From the NCBI GenBank assembly GCA_007130585.1, contig SLSE01000020.1, positions 1 to 9,295 of the forward strand: a stretch of 9,295 bases of DNA, given 5' to 3'. Every line of letters starts with the position of its first letter. The first letter of the stretch is position 1. The position numbers and the translations under genes are program-made. A model generated the notes under the pieces. It saw only the letters and a program-made list of their open reading frames with translations, searched no databases and was not told the DNA's origin. Below are positions 1-6,837 of this stretch, piece by piece. This DNA comes from Syntrophomonadaceae bacterium. GTDB taxonomy: Bacteria > Bacillota > Dethiobacteria > DTU022.

Positions 1-111
1 CGCGGGGCTTCCCCGGAAGTGGTGAAGATGGCCGATATGGTGAGCGAAATCCTGGCTATCAAGCACCACTACGAACACGGAGCCGATTGCTGCCAGGGAA
101 TAGAATTTTAA
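1..111 (+). CDS. C-terminal fragment of an unidentified protein
   Basis: An open frame runs from the first base to a TAA at 109-111 and gives the last 36 residues of a protein that begins outside the window. The tail is mostly helical in character (PEVVKMADMVSEILAIKHHY) and ends with a Cys-Cys pair six residues from the C-terminus. I do not recognise the family. It is treated as a real gene because the codon use matches its neighbours, it lies 28 bases upstream of the MeaB-type gene on the same strand, and no terminator separates them. It is therefore probably the preceding cistron of the same operon. Its identity could say a good deal about the substrate of the mutase module, but this fragment is too short to name it. 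Confidence 0.6.
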   Translation, partial: RGASPEVVKMADMVSEILAIKHHYEHGADCCQGIEF

Positions 112-139
112 TGACATCTGAACATACAGGGGTGTATAT

Positions 140-1093
140 ATGCAGCAACTGGTAAGCGAACTGCTAAACGGCAACCGCCGGGCGGCGGCCAGGTTGATTT
201 CACTGGTGGAAAATGACGACCCGCAGAAAAGAGAGCTGCTCAGGGAAATATATCCCCATACGGGAAACGCCTACGTTATTGGCGTGACCGGGGCCCCCGG
301 TTCCGGCAAGAGTTCGCTGGTGGACTGGCTGCTGAAGGAACTGCGCAGGGATGCCCTGACGGTGGGAGTTATCGCTGTCGACCCGACCAGCCCATTCAGC
401 GGGGGAGCAATTTTAGGGGACCGGATCCGGATGCAGGATCACGCCATGGACCAGGACATATTCATCCGCAGCATGGGGACCAGGGGCAGCCTGGGCGGGC
501 TGTCGCGGGCAACGAGGGAGGCTATCCAGGTTCTCGATGCCTTCGGCAAGGATATAATATTGATCGAAACCGTGGGCGTGGGACAGTCGGAAGTTGACAT
601 CGTCAGGACAGCAGACAGCACCCTGGTTGTGCTTACCCCGGCCGGCGGGGACAGCGTGCAGACGATCAAGGCCGGTATCATGGAAATTGCGGATATTTTT
701 GTGGTCAACAAGTCCGACCTGCCGGGCGCGGAAAGAACGGCAACTGAAATAAACATGATGCTCGACATGAAAAGCGATGCTCCCTGGCGTCCTCCCGTGG
801 TGCCGACCGTATCTGTTGCCAACGAGGGAATTGAAGAGCTGTGGAAGTCTGTACAGGACCACCGCCGCTACATGGAAGAAAGCGGCAGGCTTATTGACGT
901 CAGGCGGGAGCGGGTCAGCCGCGAGCTGACCGAACAGGTTGAATACCTGGTCAAGAGCCATATCTGGGCCCAGGTTAAAGAAGAAATTAAGCTCGACGAC
1001 CTGGTCGGGAAAATTGTCAACCGCGAGCAGGATCCCTACAGCGCTGCAGGCGAATTGCTGGAAACAATAGATTTTTACGGCAAAGACACTTAA
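140..1093 (+). CDS. meaB: MeaB/ArgK-type P-loop GTPase, chaperone of a B12-dependent acyl-CoA mutase
   Basis: This 317-residue G3E-family GTPase has the usual MeaB length. The P-loop is GAPGSGKS (residues 51-58). The switch segment DPTSPFSGGAILGDRIRM (81-98) and the ETVGVGQSEVD motif (143-153) are hallmarks of the MeaB/MMAA group, and NKSD (190-193) is the guanine-specificity motif. A C-terminal helical arm (about 240-317) fits the family's dimerisation region. In the family, GTP hydrolysis gates delivery of adenosylcobalamin to the mutase and removal of damaged cofactor, in the cytoplasm. The ATG at 140 follows CAGGGGTG at 127-134 with good spacing. The mutase large subunit starts 16 bases after the stop, so the two are surely co-transcribed and probably work as partners. 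Because that mutase looks like an isobutyryl-CoA mutase, this protein may be its dedicated chaperone rather than one for methylmalonyl-CoA mutase. Confidence 0.93.
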   Translation: MQQLVSELLNGNRRAAARLISLVENDDPQKRELLREIYPHTGNAYVIGVTGAPGSGKSSLVDWLLKELRRDALTVGVIAVDPTSPFSGGAILGDRIRMQDHAMDQDIFIRSMGTRGSLGGLSRATREAIQVLDAFGKDIILIETVGVGQSEVDIVRTADSTLVVLTPAGGDSVQTIKAGIMEIADIFVVNKSDLPGAERTATEINMMLDMKSDAPWRPPVVPTVSVANEGIEELWKSVQDHRRYMEESGRLIDVRRERVSRELTEQVEYLVKSHIWAQVKEEIKLDDLVGKIVNREQDPYSAAGELLETIDFYGKDT

Positions 1094-1109
1094 AGAAGGT
1101 GACTATAGC

Positions 1110-2771
1110 GTGGATAAAGATAAGTTAAACCGGATTGCCGAAAAGAAAGCCCTCTGGCAGGAACAGGCCGGCAGCGCCAGCGAGCGCGGGGAACCATTTA
1201 AAACTGTATCCAACCGCCCGGTGGGAGCGCTTTACACCCCCGTCGACACAGCCGGTCTCGATTATGAAGAAGACCTGGGCTTTCCCGGCAGCTACCCCTA
1301 TACCAGGGGTGTGCAAACCAACATGTACCGCGGGCGGATCTGGACGATGCGCCAGTTTTCGGGTTTCGGGGATGCCTTCGATTCGAACAGCCGTTACCGT
1401 TACCTCCTGGAACAGGGCCAGACCGGATTGAGCGTTGCTTTCGATATGCCCACCATCATGGGCTACGACTCTGACAGTGAGCGCTCGATCGGCGAGGTGG
1501 GGCGCTGCGGTGTGGCTATCGACTCCCTTGAAGACATGGAAGCGCTTTTCAGCGGAATCCCCCTGGACAGGGTGACCACCTCGATGACAATTAACGGGCC
1601 GGCTGCCATACTGTGGTGCATGTACCTGGCCAACGCCGAAAAACAGGGGGTCAGCCTGGACAGGGTAGGCGGAACGATTCAAAACGACATCCTCAAAGAA
1701 TATATCGCCCAGAAGTCCTGGATCTTTCCCCCCGAACCGTCCATGCGCCTGATAACCGATATATTTTCTTTTGCCGCCGACCACGTGCCCCGCTGGAACA
1801 CGATCAGCATCAGCGGCTATCATATCCGGGAAGCCGGCTCAACTGCCGCCCAGGAACTGGCTTTTACCCTGGCCGACGGATTTGCCTATGTTGAAGCCGG
1901 GATTAAAGCCGGCCTCGATGTGGACCGTTTCGCGCCGCGCCTCTCATTTTTCTTCAACGCCCATATTGACTTTTTCGAGGAGGTTTGCAAGTACCGGGCC
2001 GCCCGCCGGATCTGGGCCCGCCGCATGAAAGAGTGTTACGGGGCCAGGGATGAGCGTTCCCTGAAGCTGCGGTTCCACACCCAGACGGCCGGCTGCAGCC
2101 TGACTGCCCGGGAACCCGAAAACAATATTATCAGGACCGCCCTTGAAGCGCTGTCCGCCGTCATGGGCGGAACCCAGTCGCTGCACACCAACTCGATGGA
2201 TGAAGTGCTGGCCCTTCCCACGGAAAAGGCGGTTAAGATTGCCCTGCGCACCCAGCAGGTTATCGCCTATGAAAGCGGGGTGGCCAACACGATAGATCCC
2301 CTGGCCGGCTCATATTTCGTAGAAGCCCTGACCGACCGGCTGGAGGCCGAGGCGGAAGAATACTTCCGGAAAATAGAGGACCTGGGAGGGGTGCTGGCCG
2401 CTATTGACCAGGGTTTCTTCCAGCAGGAAATCGCCGACGCCGCTTACGATTACCAGCAGTCAGTTGACCGGGGCGAACTGACCGTGGTGGGAGTCAACCG
2501 TTACAACACTGAAGAGAAGACGCAGATCGAACTGCTTAAAATAGACCCGCAGGTGGAAGAAAAGCAGGTAAAAAGACTCCGGGAGCTAAAAGAAAAGCGG
2601 GATTCCGAAGCTGTCAGGCGCAGCCTGGAAAACCTGAAAAAATGCGCTGCCGGCAGCGATAACCTGATCCCGGTAATTTTGGAGGCGGTTAAAGTTTACG
2701 CCACCGAAGGAGAGATTGTCTCCTCCCTGAAAGAAGTTTTTGGAGAATACCGGGAAAAACCGCTCTTCTAG
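1110..2771 (+). CDS. icmA: Isobutyryl-CoA mutase-type large subunit (methylmalonyl-CoA mutase family, substrate-binding barrel)
   Basis: The 553-residue protein covers the whole substrate-binding TIM barrel of the methylmalonyl-CoA mutase family and lacks the C-terminal B12 domain, which is encoded by the next gene. Family landmarks are RGRIWTMRQ (74-82), GLSVAFDMPT (106-115), GGTIQNDILKEY (187-198), SISGYH with the conserved His238, and GGTQSLHTNS (353-362). By alignment from memory with Propionibacterium MutB, with a constant offset of six, Tyr89 becomes Phe83 and Arg207 becomes Gln201. These are the two residues that hold the methylmalonyl carboxylate, and Phe/Gln is the pair described for Streptomyces isobutyryl-CoA mutase (Phe80/Gln198). 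The 2-hydroxyisobutyryl-CoA mutase signature (Ile, plus Asp in place of Ala110) is absent. The likely reaction is isobutyryl-CoA to butyryl-CoA, though related branched acyl-CoAs (isovaleryl/pivalyl) are possible. Start GTG 1110 follows AGAAGGTGA at 1094-1102. Confidence 0.85.
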   Translation: MDKDKLNRIAEKKALWQEQAGSASERGEPFKTVSNRPVGALYTPVDTAGLDYEEDLGFPGSYPYTRGVQTNMYRGRIWTMRQFSGFGDAFDSNSRYRYLLEQGQTGLSVAFDMPTIMGYDSDSERSIGEVGRCGVAIDSLEDMEALFSGIPLDRVTTSMTINGPAAILWCMYLANAEKQGVSLDRVGGTIQNDILKEYIAQKSWIFPPEPSMRLITDIFSFAADHVPRWNTISISGYHIREAGSTAAQELAFTLADGFAYVEAGIKAGLDVDRFAPRLSFFFNAHIDFFEEVCKYRAARRIWARRMKECYGARDERSLKLRFHTQTAGCSLTAREPENNIIRTALEALSAVMGGTQSLHTNSMDEVLALPTEKAVKIALRTQQVIAYESGVANTIDPLAGSYFVEALTDRLEAEAEEYFRKIEDLGGVLAAIDQGFFQQEIADAAYDYQQSVDRGELTVVGVNRYNTEEKTQIELLKIDPQVEEKQVKRLRELKEKRDSEAVRRSLENLKKCAAGSDNLIPVILEAVKVYATEGEIVSSLKEVFGEYREKPLF

Positions 2772-2815
2772 AAAAGGGCGCCGGCAGCATAAACGGCGGC
2801 AGGCAAGCCTTAATT

Positions 2816-2824
2816 AAGGGGTGA
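2816..2824 (+). promoter_or_regulatory. Shine-Dalgarno site deciding the start of the B12-binding subunit gene
   Basis: AAGGGGTGA at 2816-2824 closely matches the anti-Shine-Dalgarno complement. It overlaps the in-frame GTG at 2821, which therefore cannot be a well-placed start. The next in-frame initiator, TTG at 2830, lies eight bases after the AAGGGG core, which is ideal spacing. Confidence 0.7.
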
Positions 2825-2829
2825 ACAAT

Positions 2830-3228
2830 TTGAGCAGTAAGAAGATCAGGATCCTGGTAGCCAAACCGGGACTGGACGGGCATGACCGTGGAGCCAGGGT
2901 TGTGGCCAGGGCCCTGCGCGATGCCGGGTTTGAAGTAATCTATACCGGGCTGCACCAGACCCCGGAACAGGTGGCTGAAACCGCCCTCCAGGAAGATGTC
3001 GATGTGGTCGGCCTGAGCATCCTCTCCGGCGCCCACATGACCCTGGTGCCGAGAATAAAAAAAATGCTGCTGGAAAACGGCATGAGCGATGTCCTCCTGG
3101 TTGTGGGCGGGATTATTCCCGAGGACGATGCTGAAGAGCTGATCGAAGGGGGCAGCGCAGACCGGGTTTTTACGCCGGGCGATCCCCTTGACAAAATAAC
3201 AGGGTATATCAGCTCCAGGTTTGAATAG
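2830..3228 (+). CDS. icmB: Cobalamin-binding small subunit of the acyl-CoA mutase
   Basis: This is a stand-alone B12-binding domain of 132 residues from TTG 2830, or 135 from the less likely GTG 2821. It begins almost at once with the strand KIRILVAKPGLDGHDRG, containing the base-off/His-on motif DxHxxG. Counted from TTG, Lys12, Asp16 and His18 match the Lys604-Asp608-His610 triad of methylmalonyl-CoA mutase, where the His ligates cobalt. SIL (63-65) and the GG pair (93-94) that cradle the nucleotide tail are present, and the Rossmann-like fold continues to the end. It should pair with the upstream large subunit to form an alpha/beta mutase, as IcmA/IcmB and some bacterial and archaeal methylmalonyl-CoA mutases do. 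It follows that subunit by about 58 bases, a gap holding only a weak 5-bp hairpin (2779-2798), so the genes are very probably in one operon. Confidence 0.9.
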   Translation: MSSKKIRILVAKPGLDGHDRGARVVARALRDAGFEVIYTGLHQTPEQVAETALQEDVDVVGLSILSGAHMTLVPRIKKMLLENGMSDVLLVVGGIIPEDDAEELIEGGSADRVFTPGDPLDKITGYISSRFE

Positions 3229-3236
3229 ATTAAAGT

Positions 3237-3252
3237 GCCGCCGGCGGGCGGC
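3237..3252 (+). other. Intercistronic GC-rich hairpin
   Basis: GCCGCC (3237-3242) and GGCGGC (3247-3252) form a 6-bp all-GC stem with a GGCG loop between the icmB-like stop and the ligA Shine-Dalgarno site. No U-tract follows, so it is not a standard intrinsic terminator. It may act in mRNA stability or processing, or simply reflect local base composition. Confidence 0.35.
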
Positions 3253-3276
3253 TGCATCCTGTAAGGGGCGATAGAA

Positions 3277-5271
3277 ATGGGCAGGTCTGAACCGGAAGAA
3301 GCCAGGAAAAGAGCAGAATCCCTGCGCCGGGCGATCAACGAGTACAATTATTATTACCATGTTCTCGATCAGCCGAAAGTTGACGACTGGAAATTCGACC
3401 AGATGATGCATGAGCTGGAGCGGCTGGAAGAGGAATACCCCGGGCTGCAGGATCCCGATTCCCCGACCCGCCGGATCGGCGGCGAGCCCCTGGAATCTTT
3501 TGAAACCCTGGATCACAGGGTGCCCATGCTGGGATTGGATAACGCCTTCAACGAAGAAGACCTGATCGGCTTCGACAACAGGGTGCGCAAACTCAGCGGG
3601 CTGGACTGCGTTGAGTACTTCTGCGAACTGAAAATTGACGGCCTGGCCGTCTCCCTGCAGTACGAGGAGGGTATCTTTAAGCGCGGTTCGACCCGCGGCG
3701 ATGGCTACACGGGTGAAGATATCACCCACAACCTGCGCACGATCAGGCAGATTCCCCTTAAACTGCCCGAAAACCTGACCCTGGAAGTGCGCGGCGAAGT
3801 TTACATTAATAAAAAGGATTTCGAGCGGCTCAACCGCTACCGCGAGGAACAGGGCCTGATGCTTTTTGCCAATCCCCGCAATGCCGCCGCCGGGTCTCTC
3901 CGCCAGCTTGACCCGCGCCTGGCGGCGAAACGGCCCCTTAAACTGTTTCTCTACGGACTGGGCGACCACTCCCTCGAGCTGTCCTGCCAGTCGGAACTGC
4001 TCGACTACCTGGAAAAACTGCAGCTCCCGGTTAACCCGAACCGCACCATATGCCGCGGGCCGGAAGAGGTTTATGAATACTGCCGACGCTGGCAGACAGA
4101 AAAACTGGAGCTGCCTTATGAAATTGACGGGATCGTAATCAAGGTAAATGACCTGGCCCTGCAAAAGGAGCTGGGCAACACGGCCCGCAGCCCGCGCTGG
4201 GCGATAGCTTACAAGTACCCTCCCGAAGAAAAGCCGACCAGGGTACTCGATATCGAGGTCAACATCGGGCGGACCGGGGCGATCACGCCTGTCGCCCTGC
4301 TGGAGCCCGTCACCCTGAGCGGGACGACAGTGAAAAGAGCAAGTTTGCATAATGAAGATTTCATCGCTGAAAAGGGAATCAAGATCGGCGATACCGTGAT
4401 CGTGCACAAGGCGGGAGAAATTATTCCCGAAGTGCTCAAGGTTATGGAGGACAGGCGAACGGGCAGGGAAAAAGAGTTCAAAATGCCCGGCCACTGCCCG
4501 TCCTGCAACTCGGAGACTGTCCGGTTGAGCGGGGAAGCGGCCATGCGCTGCCTGAACCCTTCATGCCCCGCGCAGCTGGTTGAAAAACTGGTTCACTTTT
4601 CCTCCCGCCGGGCCATGGATATAGAAGGCCTGGGACCGGCGGTGGCCGAAGCGGTTTTTAACAGCGGCCTGGTGCGCGATGTGGGCGATCTCTACTATCT
4701 CACCGCCGAAGAGCTGGCCGGGCTGCCGCGGATGGCCGAAAAATCTGCGGGCAACCTGGTTGAAGCGATCGCCGGGAGCAGGGAAAACCCCCTGCGTCGT
4801 TTGCTGTTCGGCCTGGGGATCCGGTTTGTCGGCGAAAAAGCGGCCCGCCTGCTGGCCGCACGCTTCGGCACCCTGGACCGCCTGCGGGAAGCTGAAGAAG
4901 AAGAGCTTACCCGGGTGGAGGAAATAGGTCCCAAAATAGGCGAGGCGGTGGTGCAGTTTTTTAACACCGCTGAAACCGGGCCCGTGCTCGAGAAGCTCAG
5001 GAAAGCCGGGGTTAATTTTGAAGAGCCGACGGTGGAAGCTATATCGGAAGACCTGGCCGGAAAAACATTTGTTTTCAGCGGCGCCCTGGACAGCTTCACC
5101 CGCGATGAGGCGGCAGCGCTGGTCGAAGAAAAGGGAGGACGGGCCAGTTCATCGATCAGCAGGAAAACCGATTACCTGGTAGCAGGTGAAGACCCGGGCA
5201 GCAAACTGGAGAAAGCGCGCCGCCTGGATGTCCGGGTGATCGACGAGGAAGAATTCAAAAAAATGCTTTAG
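3277..5271 (+). CDS. ligA: NAD+-dependent DNA ligase LigA
   Basis: The 664-residue product is full length for LigA (E. coli has 671) and seals nicks in replication and repair using NAD+. Domain Ia (about 1-65) is followed by the nucleotidyltransferase domain with the adenylated lysine in KIDG (Lys119-Gly122), RGSTRGDGYTGEDIT (137-150) and FANPRNAAAGSLRQLD. Next come the OB fold (GRTGAITPVA), a four-cysteine zinc finger (Cys407, 410, 425, 430), helix-hairpin-helix repeats (about 445-580) and a C-terminal BRCT domain (about 590-664, FVFSGALDSFTRDEA and SRKTDYLVAG). In domain Ia the usual DAEYD is DWKFD (37-41), so the NMN-contacting Tyr35 of E. coli appears as Phe40. Start ATG 3277 follows AAGGGG at 3263-3268. 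It is 48 bases after the mutase small subunit and 25 bases before the sigma-54 regulator, an unusual setting for an essential DNA ligase, which in Bacillota more often follows pcrA. Confidence 0.97.
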   Translation: MGRSEPEEARKRAESLRRAINEYNYYYHVLDQPKVDDWKFDQMMHELERLEEEYPGLQDPDSPTRRIGGEPLESFETLDHRVPMLGLDNAFNEEDLIGFDNRVRKLSGLDCVEYFCELKIDGLAVSLQYEEGIFKRGSTRGDGYTGEDITHNLRTIRQIPLKLPENLTLEVRGEVYINKKDFERLNRYREEQGLMLFANPRNAAAGSLRQLDPRLAAKRPLKLFLYGLGDHSLELSCQSELLDYLEKLQLPVNPNRTICRGPEEVYEYCRRWQTEKLELPYEIDGIVIKVNDLALQKELGNTARSPRWAIAYKYPPEEKPTRVLDIEVNIGRTGAITPVALLEPVTLSGTTVKRASLHNEDFIAEKGIKIGDTVIVHKAGEIIPEVLKVMEDRRTGREKEFKMPGHCPSCNSETVRLSGEAAMRCLNPSCPAQLVEKLVHFSSRRAMDIEGLGPAVAEAVFNSGLVRDVGDLYYLTAEELAGLPRMAEKSAGNLVEAIAGSRENPLRRLLFGLGIRFVGEKAARLLAARFGTLDRLREAEEEELTRVEEIGPKIGEAVVQFFNTAETGPVLEKLRKAGVNFEEPTVEAISEDLAGKTFVFSGALDSFTRDEAAALVEEKGGRASSSISRKTDYLVAGEDPGSKLEKARRLDVRVIDEEEFKKML

Positions 5272-5296
5272 GTGTCCGCCAGGAAGGAGGACAAAA

Positions 5297-6685
5297 ATGG
5301 CCGAAGATAAAATTTTTGCGCTGGCCGGGAACAGTGAAAACAAGCTGCTTCTTCAGACGATCATCGACTCGCTTTCCGACGCCGTTTCCGTGGTTGACGA
5401 AAACGGGATCGGGATCATGATCAACCGCGCTTACACCCGGATCACCGGTATGACCGAGGAGCAGGTTCTGCACAAGCCGGCCACGGTTGATATCGCCGAA
5501 GGAGAAAGTGTCCACATGCGGGTCCTGCAGACGGGGAAACCGATTAAGGGCGTGCGCATGAAAGTGGGCCCCCACCGCCGGGAAGTGATCGTCAGCTGCG
5601 CCCCGCTCGTGATCAGGGGCGAGCTAAAAGGCAGCGTGGGAGTGATCCAGGATATTTCCGAACTGCGCCGGGTCATGGAAGAGCTGGAGAGGACCCGCCG
5701 CCTGGTCAGGAAGCTGGAATCGCGCTATACCTTTGACGACATTATCGGCAACAGCGATCAGATCAGGAAAACCATCGAAAGGGCTGCCCAGGCAGCGGCG
5801 ACGCCGGCCTGCGTTCTGCTGCGCGGCGAGTGCGGGACGGGCAAGGAACTTTTTGCCCACGCCATTCATCATGCCAGCGACCGGACCGAGAAACCGTTCA
5901 TCAGGGTTAACTGCGCCTCGCTGACCGACACCCTCCTGGAAAGCGAGCTGTTCGGATATGCCGACGGGGCCTTTACCGGCGCAAAAAAAGGCGGCCGCAA
6001 GGGTTACTTCGAGGAAGCTGAGGGCGGAACCCTCTTTTTAGATGAAATAGGGGCCATGAACCCGGAGGCCCAGGGCCGGCTGCTGCGGGCGATCCAGGAA
6101 GGCGAGATCATCAGGGTCGGCGAATCCCGGAGCCGCAGGATCGATGTTCGCATTATCGCCGCCACCAATGCCGACCTGGAAAAGATGGTTGAAAATGAAC
6201 AATTCCGCAAGGACCTCTACTACCGCCTGAACGTCTTTCCGATTGTGATGCCTCCCCTGAGGGATATAAAAAGCGACATCCCCCTGCTGGTCAACCATTT
6301 CCTGTCCCGCTATGCCCAGGAATACGGCCGCACGGTGGTAGAGGTAACCCCCGCTGTTTATCGCCGCCTGAAAGAATACGACTGGCCCGGCAACATGCGC
6401 GAACTGCAAAACGTGATTGCCAGGGCCCTGATTAACCTGGACCGTGATGAATACGTAATCGAGGAGCAGCACCTGGTTATGCCCTTTATCAGTTCCCGGG
6501 AGCCGGCAGACTGCAGCGATGAACCTCTGGCCGGAACCCTGAAAGATATGCACCGGGCCTGGGAAAAAGAAGTCCTGCAGCAGGCCATGAGCCAGGCCGG
6601 GGGGAACAAGGCCGAAGCGGCCCGCCTCCTCAATATTTCCATCCGCAACCTCTACAACAAACTTCACCACCATAAACTAATCTGA
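5297..6685 (+). CDS. Sigma-54-dependent transcriptional activator, PAS-AAA+-Fis
   Basis: This 462-residue enhancer-binding protein starts at ATG 5297 after AGGAAGGAGG. A single PAS domain (about 16-120) is joined by a short coiled-coil linker (122-143) to the AAA+ domain (about 147-380). The latter has Walker A GECGTGKE (177-184, Cys in place of the usual Ser), the sigma-54-contacting GAFTGA loop (224-229), Walker B GGTLFLDE (243-250) and the Arg304/Arg310 region. A Fis-type helix-turn-helix (GGNKAEAARLLNISIRNLYNKL, about 435-456) ends the protein. There is no receiver, ACT or GAF domain, so a ligand sensed by PAS probably controls it; the ligand cannot be read from sequence. The layout matches BkdR/RocR-type regulators of amino acid catabolism. 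It lies directly upstream of a sigma-54 promoter and an amino acid dehydrogenase gene, so that operon is the likely target. It is probably co-transcribed with ligA, 25 bases upstream. Confidence 0.93.
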   Translation: MAEDKIFALAGNSENKLLLQTIIDSLSDAVSVVDENGIGIMINRAYTRITGMTEEQVLHKPATVDIAEGESVHMRVLQTGKPIKGVRMKVGPHRREVIVSCAPLVIRGELKGSVGVIQDISELRRVMEELERTRRLVRKLESRYTFDDIIGNSDQIRKTIERAAQAAATPACVLLRGECGTGKELFAHAIHHASDRTEKPFIRVNCASLTDTLLESELFGYADGAFTGAKKGGRKGYFEEAEGGTLFLDEIGAMNPEAQGRLLRAIQEGEIIRVGESRSRRIDVRIIAATNADLEKMVENEQFRKDLYYRLNVFPIVMPPLRDIKSDIPLLVNHFLSRYAQEYGRTVVEVTPAVYRRLKEYDWPGNMRELQNVIARALINLDRDEYVIEEQHLVMPFISSREPADCSDEPLAGTLKDMHRAWEKEVLQQAMSQAGGNKAEAARLLNISIRNLYNKLHHHKLI

Positions 6686-6696
6686 ACCACAACTAC

Positions 6697-6713
6697 GATC
6701 TGTTAACCAGACC
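6697..6713. promoter_or_regulatory. Candidate upstream activator (enhancer) site
   Basis: GATCTG-TTAAC-CAGACC is an imperfect inverted repeat in which five of six arm positions pair. Its centre is about 80 bp upstream of the -24 element and roughly 105 bp before the predicted transcription start, a typical position for a Fis-type enhancer-binding protein. A T-rich pyrimidine tract (6722-6736) between it and the promoter could help looping. The assignment rests on position and symmetry alone. Confidence 0.4.
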
Positions 6714-6784
6714 AAACCCGGCTTTCTTTTTTTCTTGTTACCCGGGGGTTTGCCAGGCCGGAGCGGGGAGTCGTGTTTTCAGTT

Positions 6785-6800
6785 TGGTATGAAAATTGCG
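6785..6800 (+). promoter_or_regulatory. Sigma-54 (-24/-12) promoter
   Basis: TGGTATGAAAATTGCG matches the sigma-54 consensus TGGCACGNNNNTTGCW at nine of twelve defined positions. The invariant GG (6786-6787) and GC (6798-6799) are present with exactly the required spacing. Transcription would start near 6811, leaving a short leader before the dehydrogenase start. The gene immediately upstream encodes a sigma-54 activator with an intact GAFTGA motif, which makes a chance match much less likely. Confidence 0.78.
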
Positions 6801-6837
6801 ACACTAGATAGGTAACAGAAAAAAAGGAGTGATGCTG

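Noticed and set aside
111..155. A 14-codon ORF starting in the TAATG overlap at the end of the first gene and running into the MeaB-type start.
   Set aside because: It has no recognisable features, no Shine-Dalgarno site of its own, and is better explained by chance overlap; the AGGGGTG within it serves the ATG at 140.
2779..2798. CGCCG/CGGCG hairpin between the two mutase subunit genes.
   Set aside because: It has only five base pairs with a ten-base loop and no U-tract; too weak to call as a functional element.
2689..4494. A 601-codon open frame on the minus strand.
   Set aside because: It lies antisense to the mutase small subunit and ligA, whose proteins are full-length known families; long antisense frames are expected at this G+C and codon use.
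6038..6673. A 211-codon minus-strand frame opposite the sigma-54 activator.
   Set aside because: It is a shadow of a strongly supported gene, with no recognisable motif and no ribosome binding site that I could see.
6714..6751. AAACCC and GGGTTT around a T-rich tract as a possible intrinsic terminator after the regulator gene.
   Set aside because: The six-base arms enclose a loop of about 26 bases and the T-tract is inside the loop, not after the stem, so it does not fit an intrinsic terminator on either strand.
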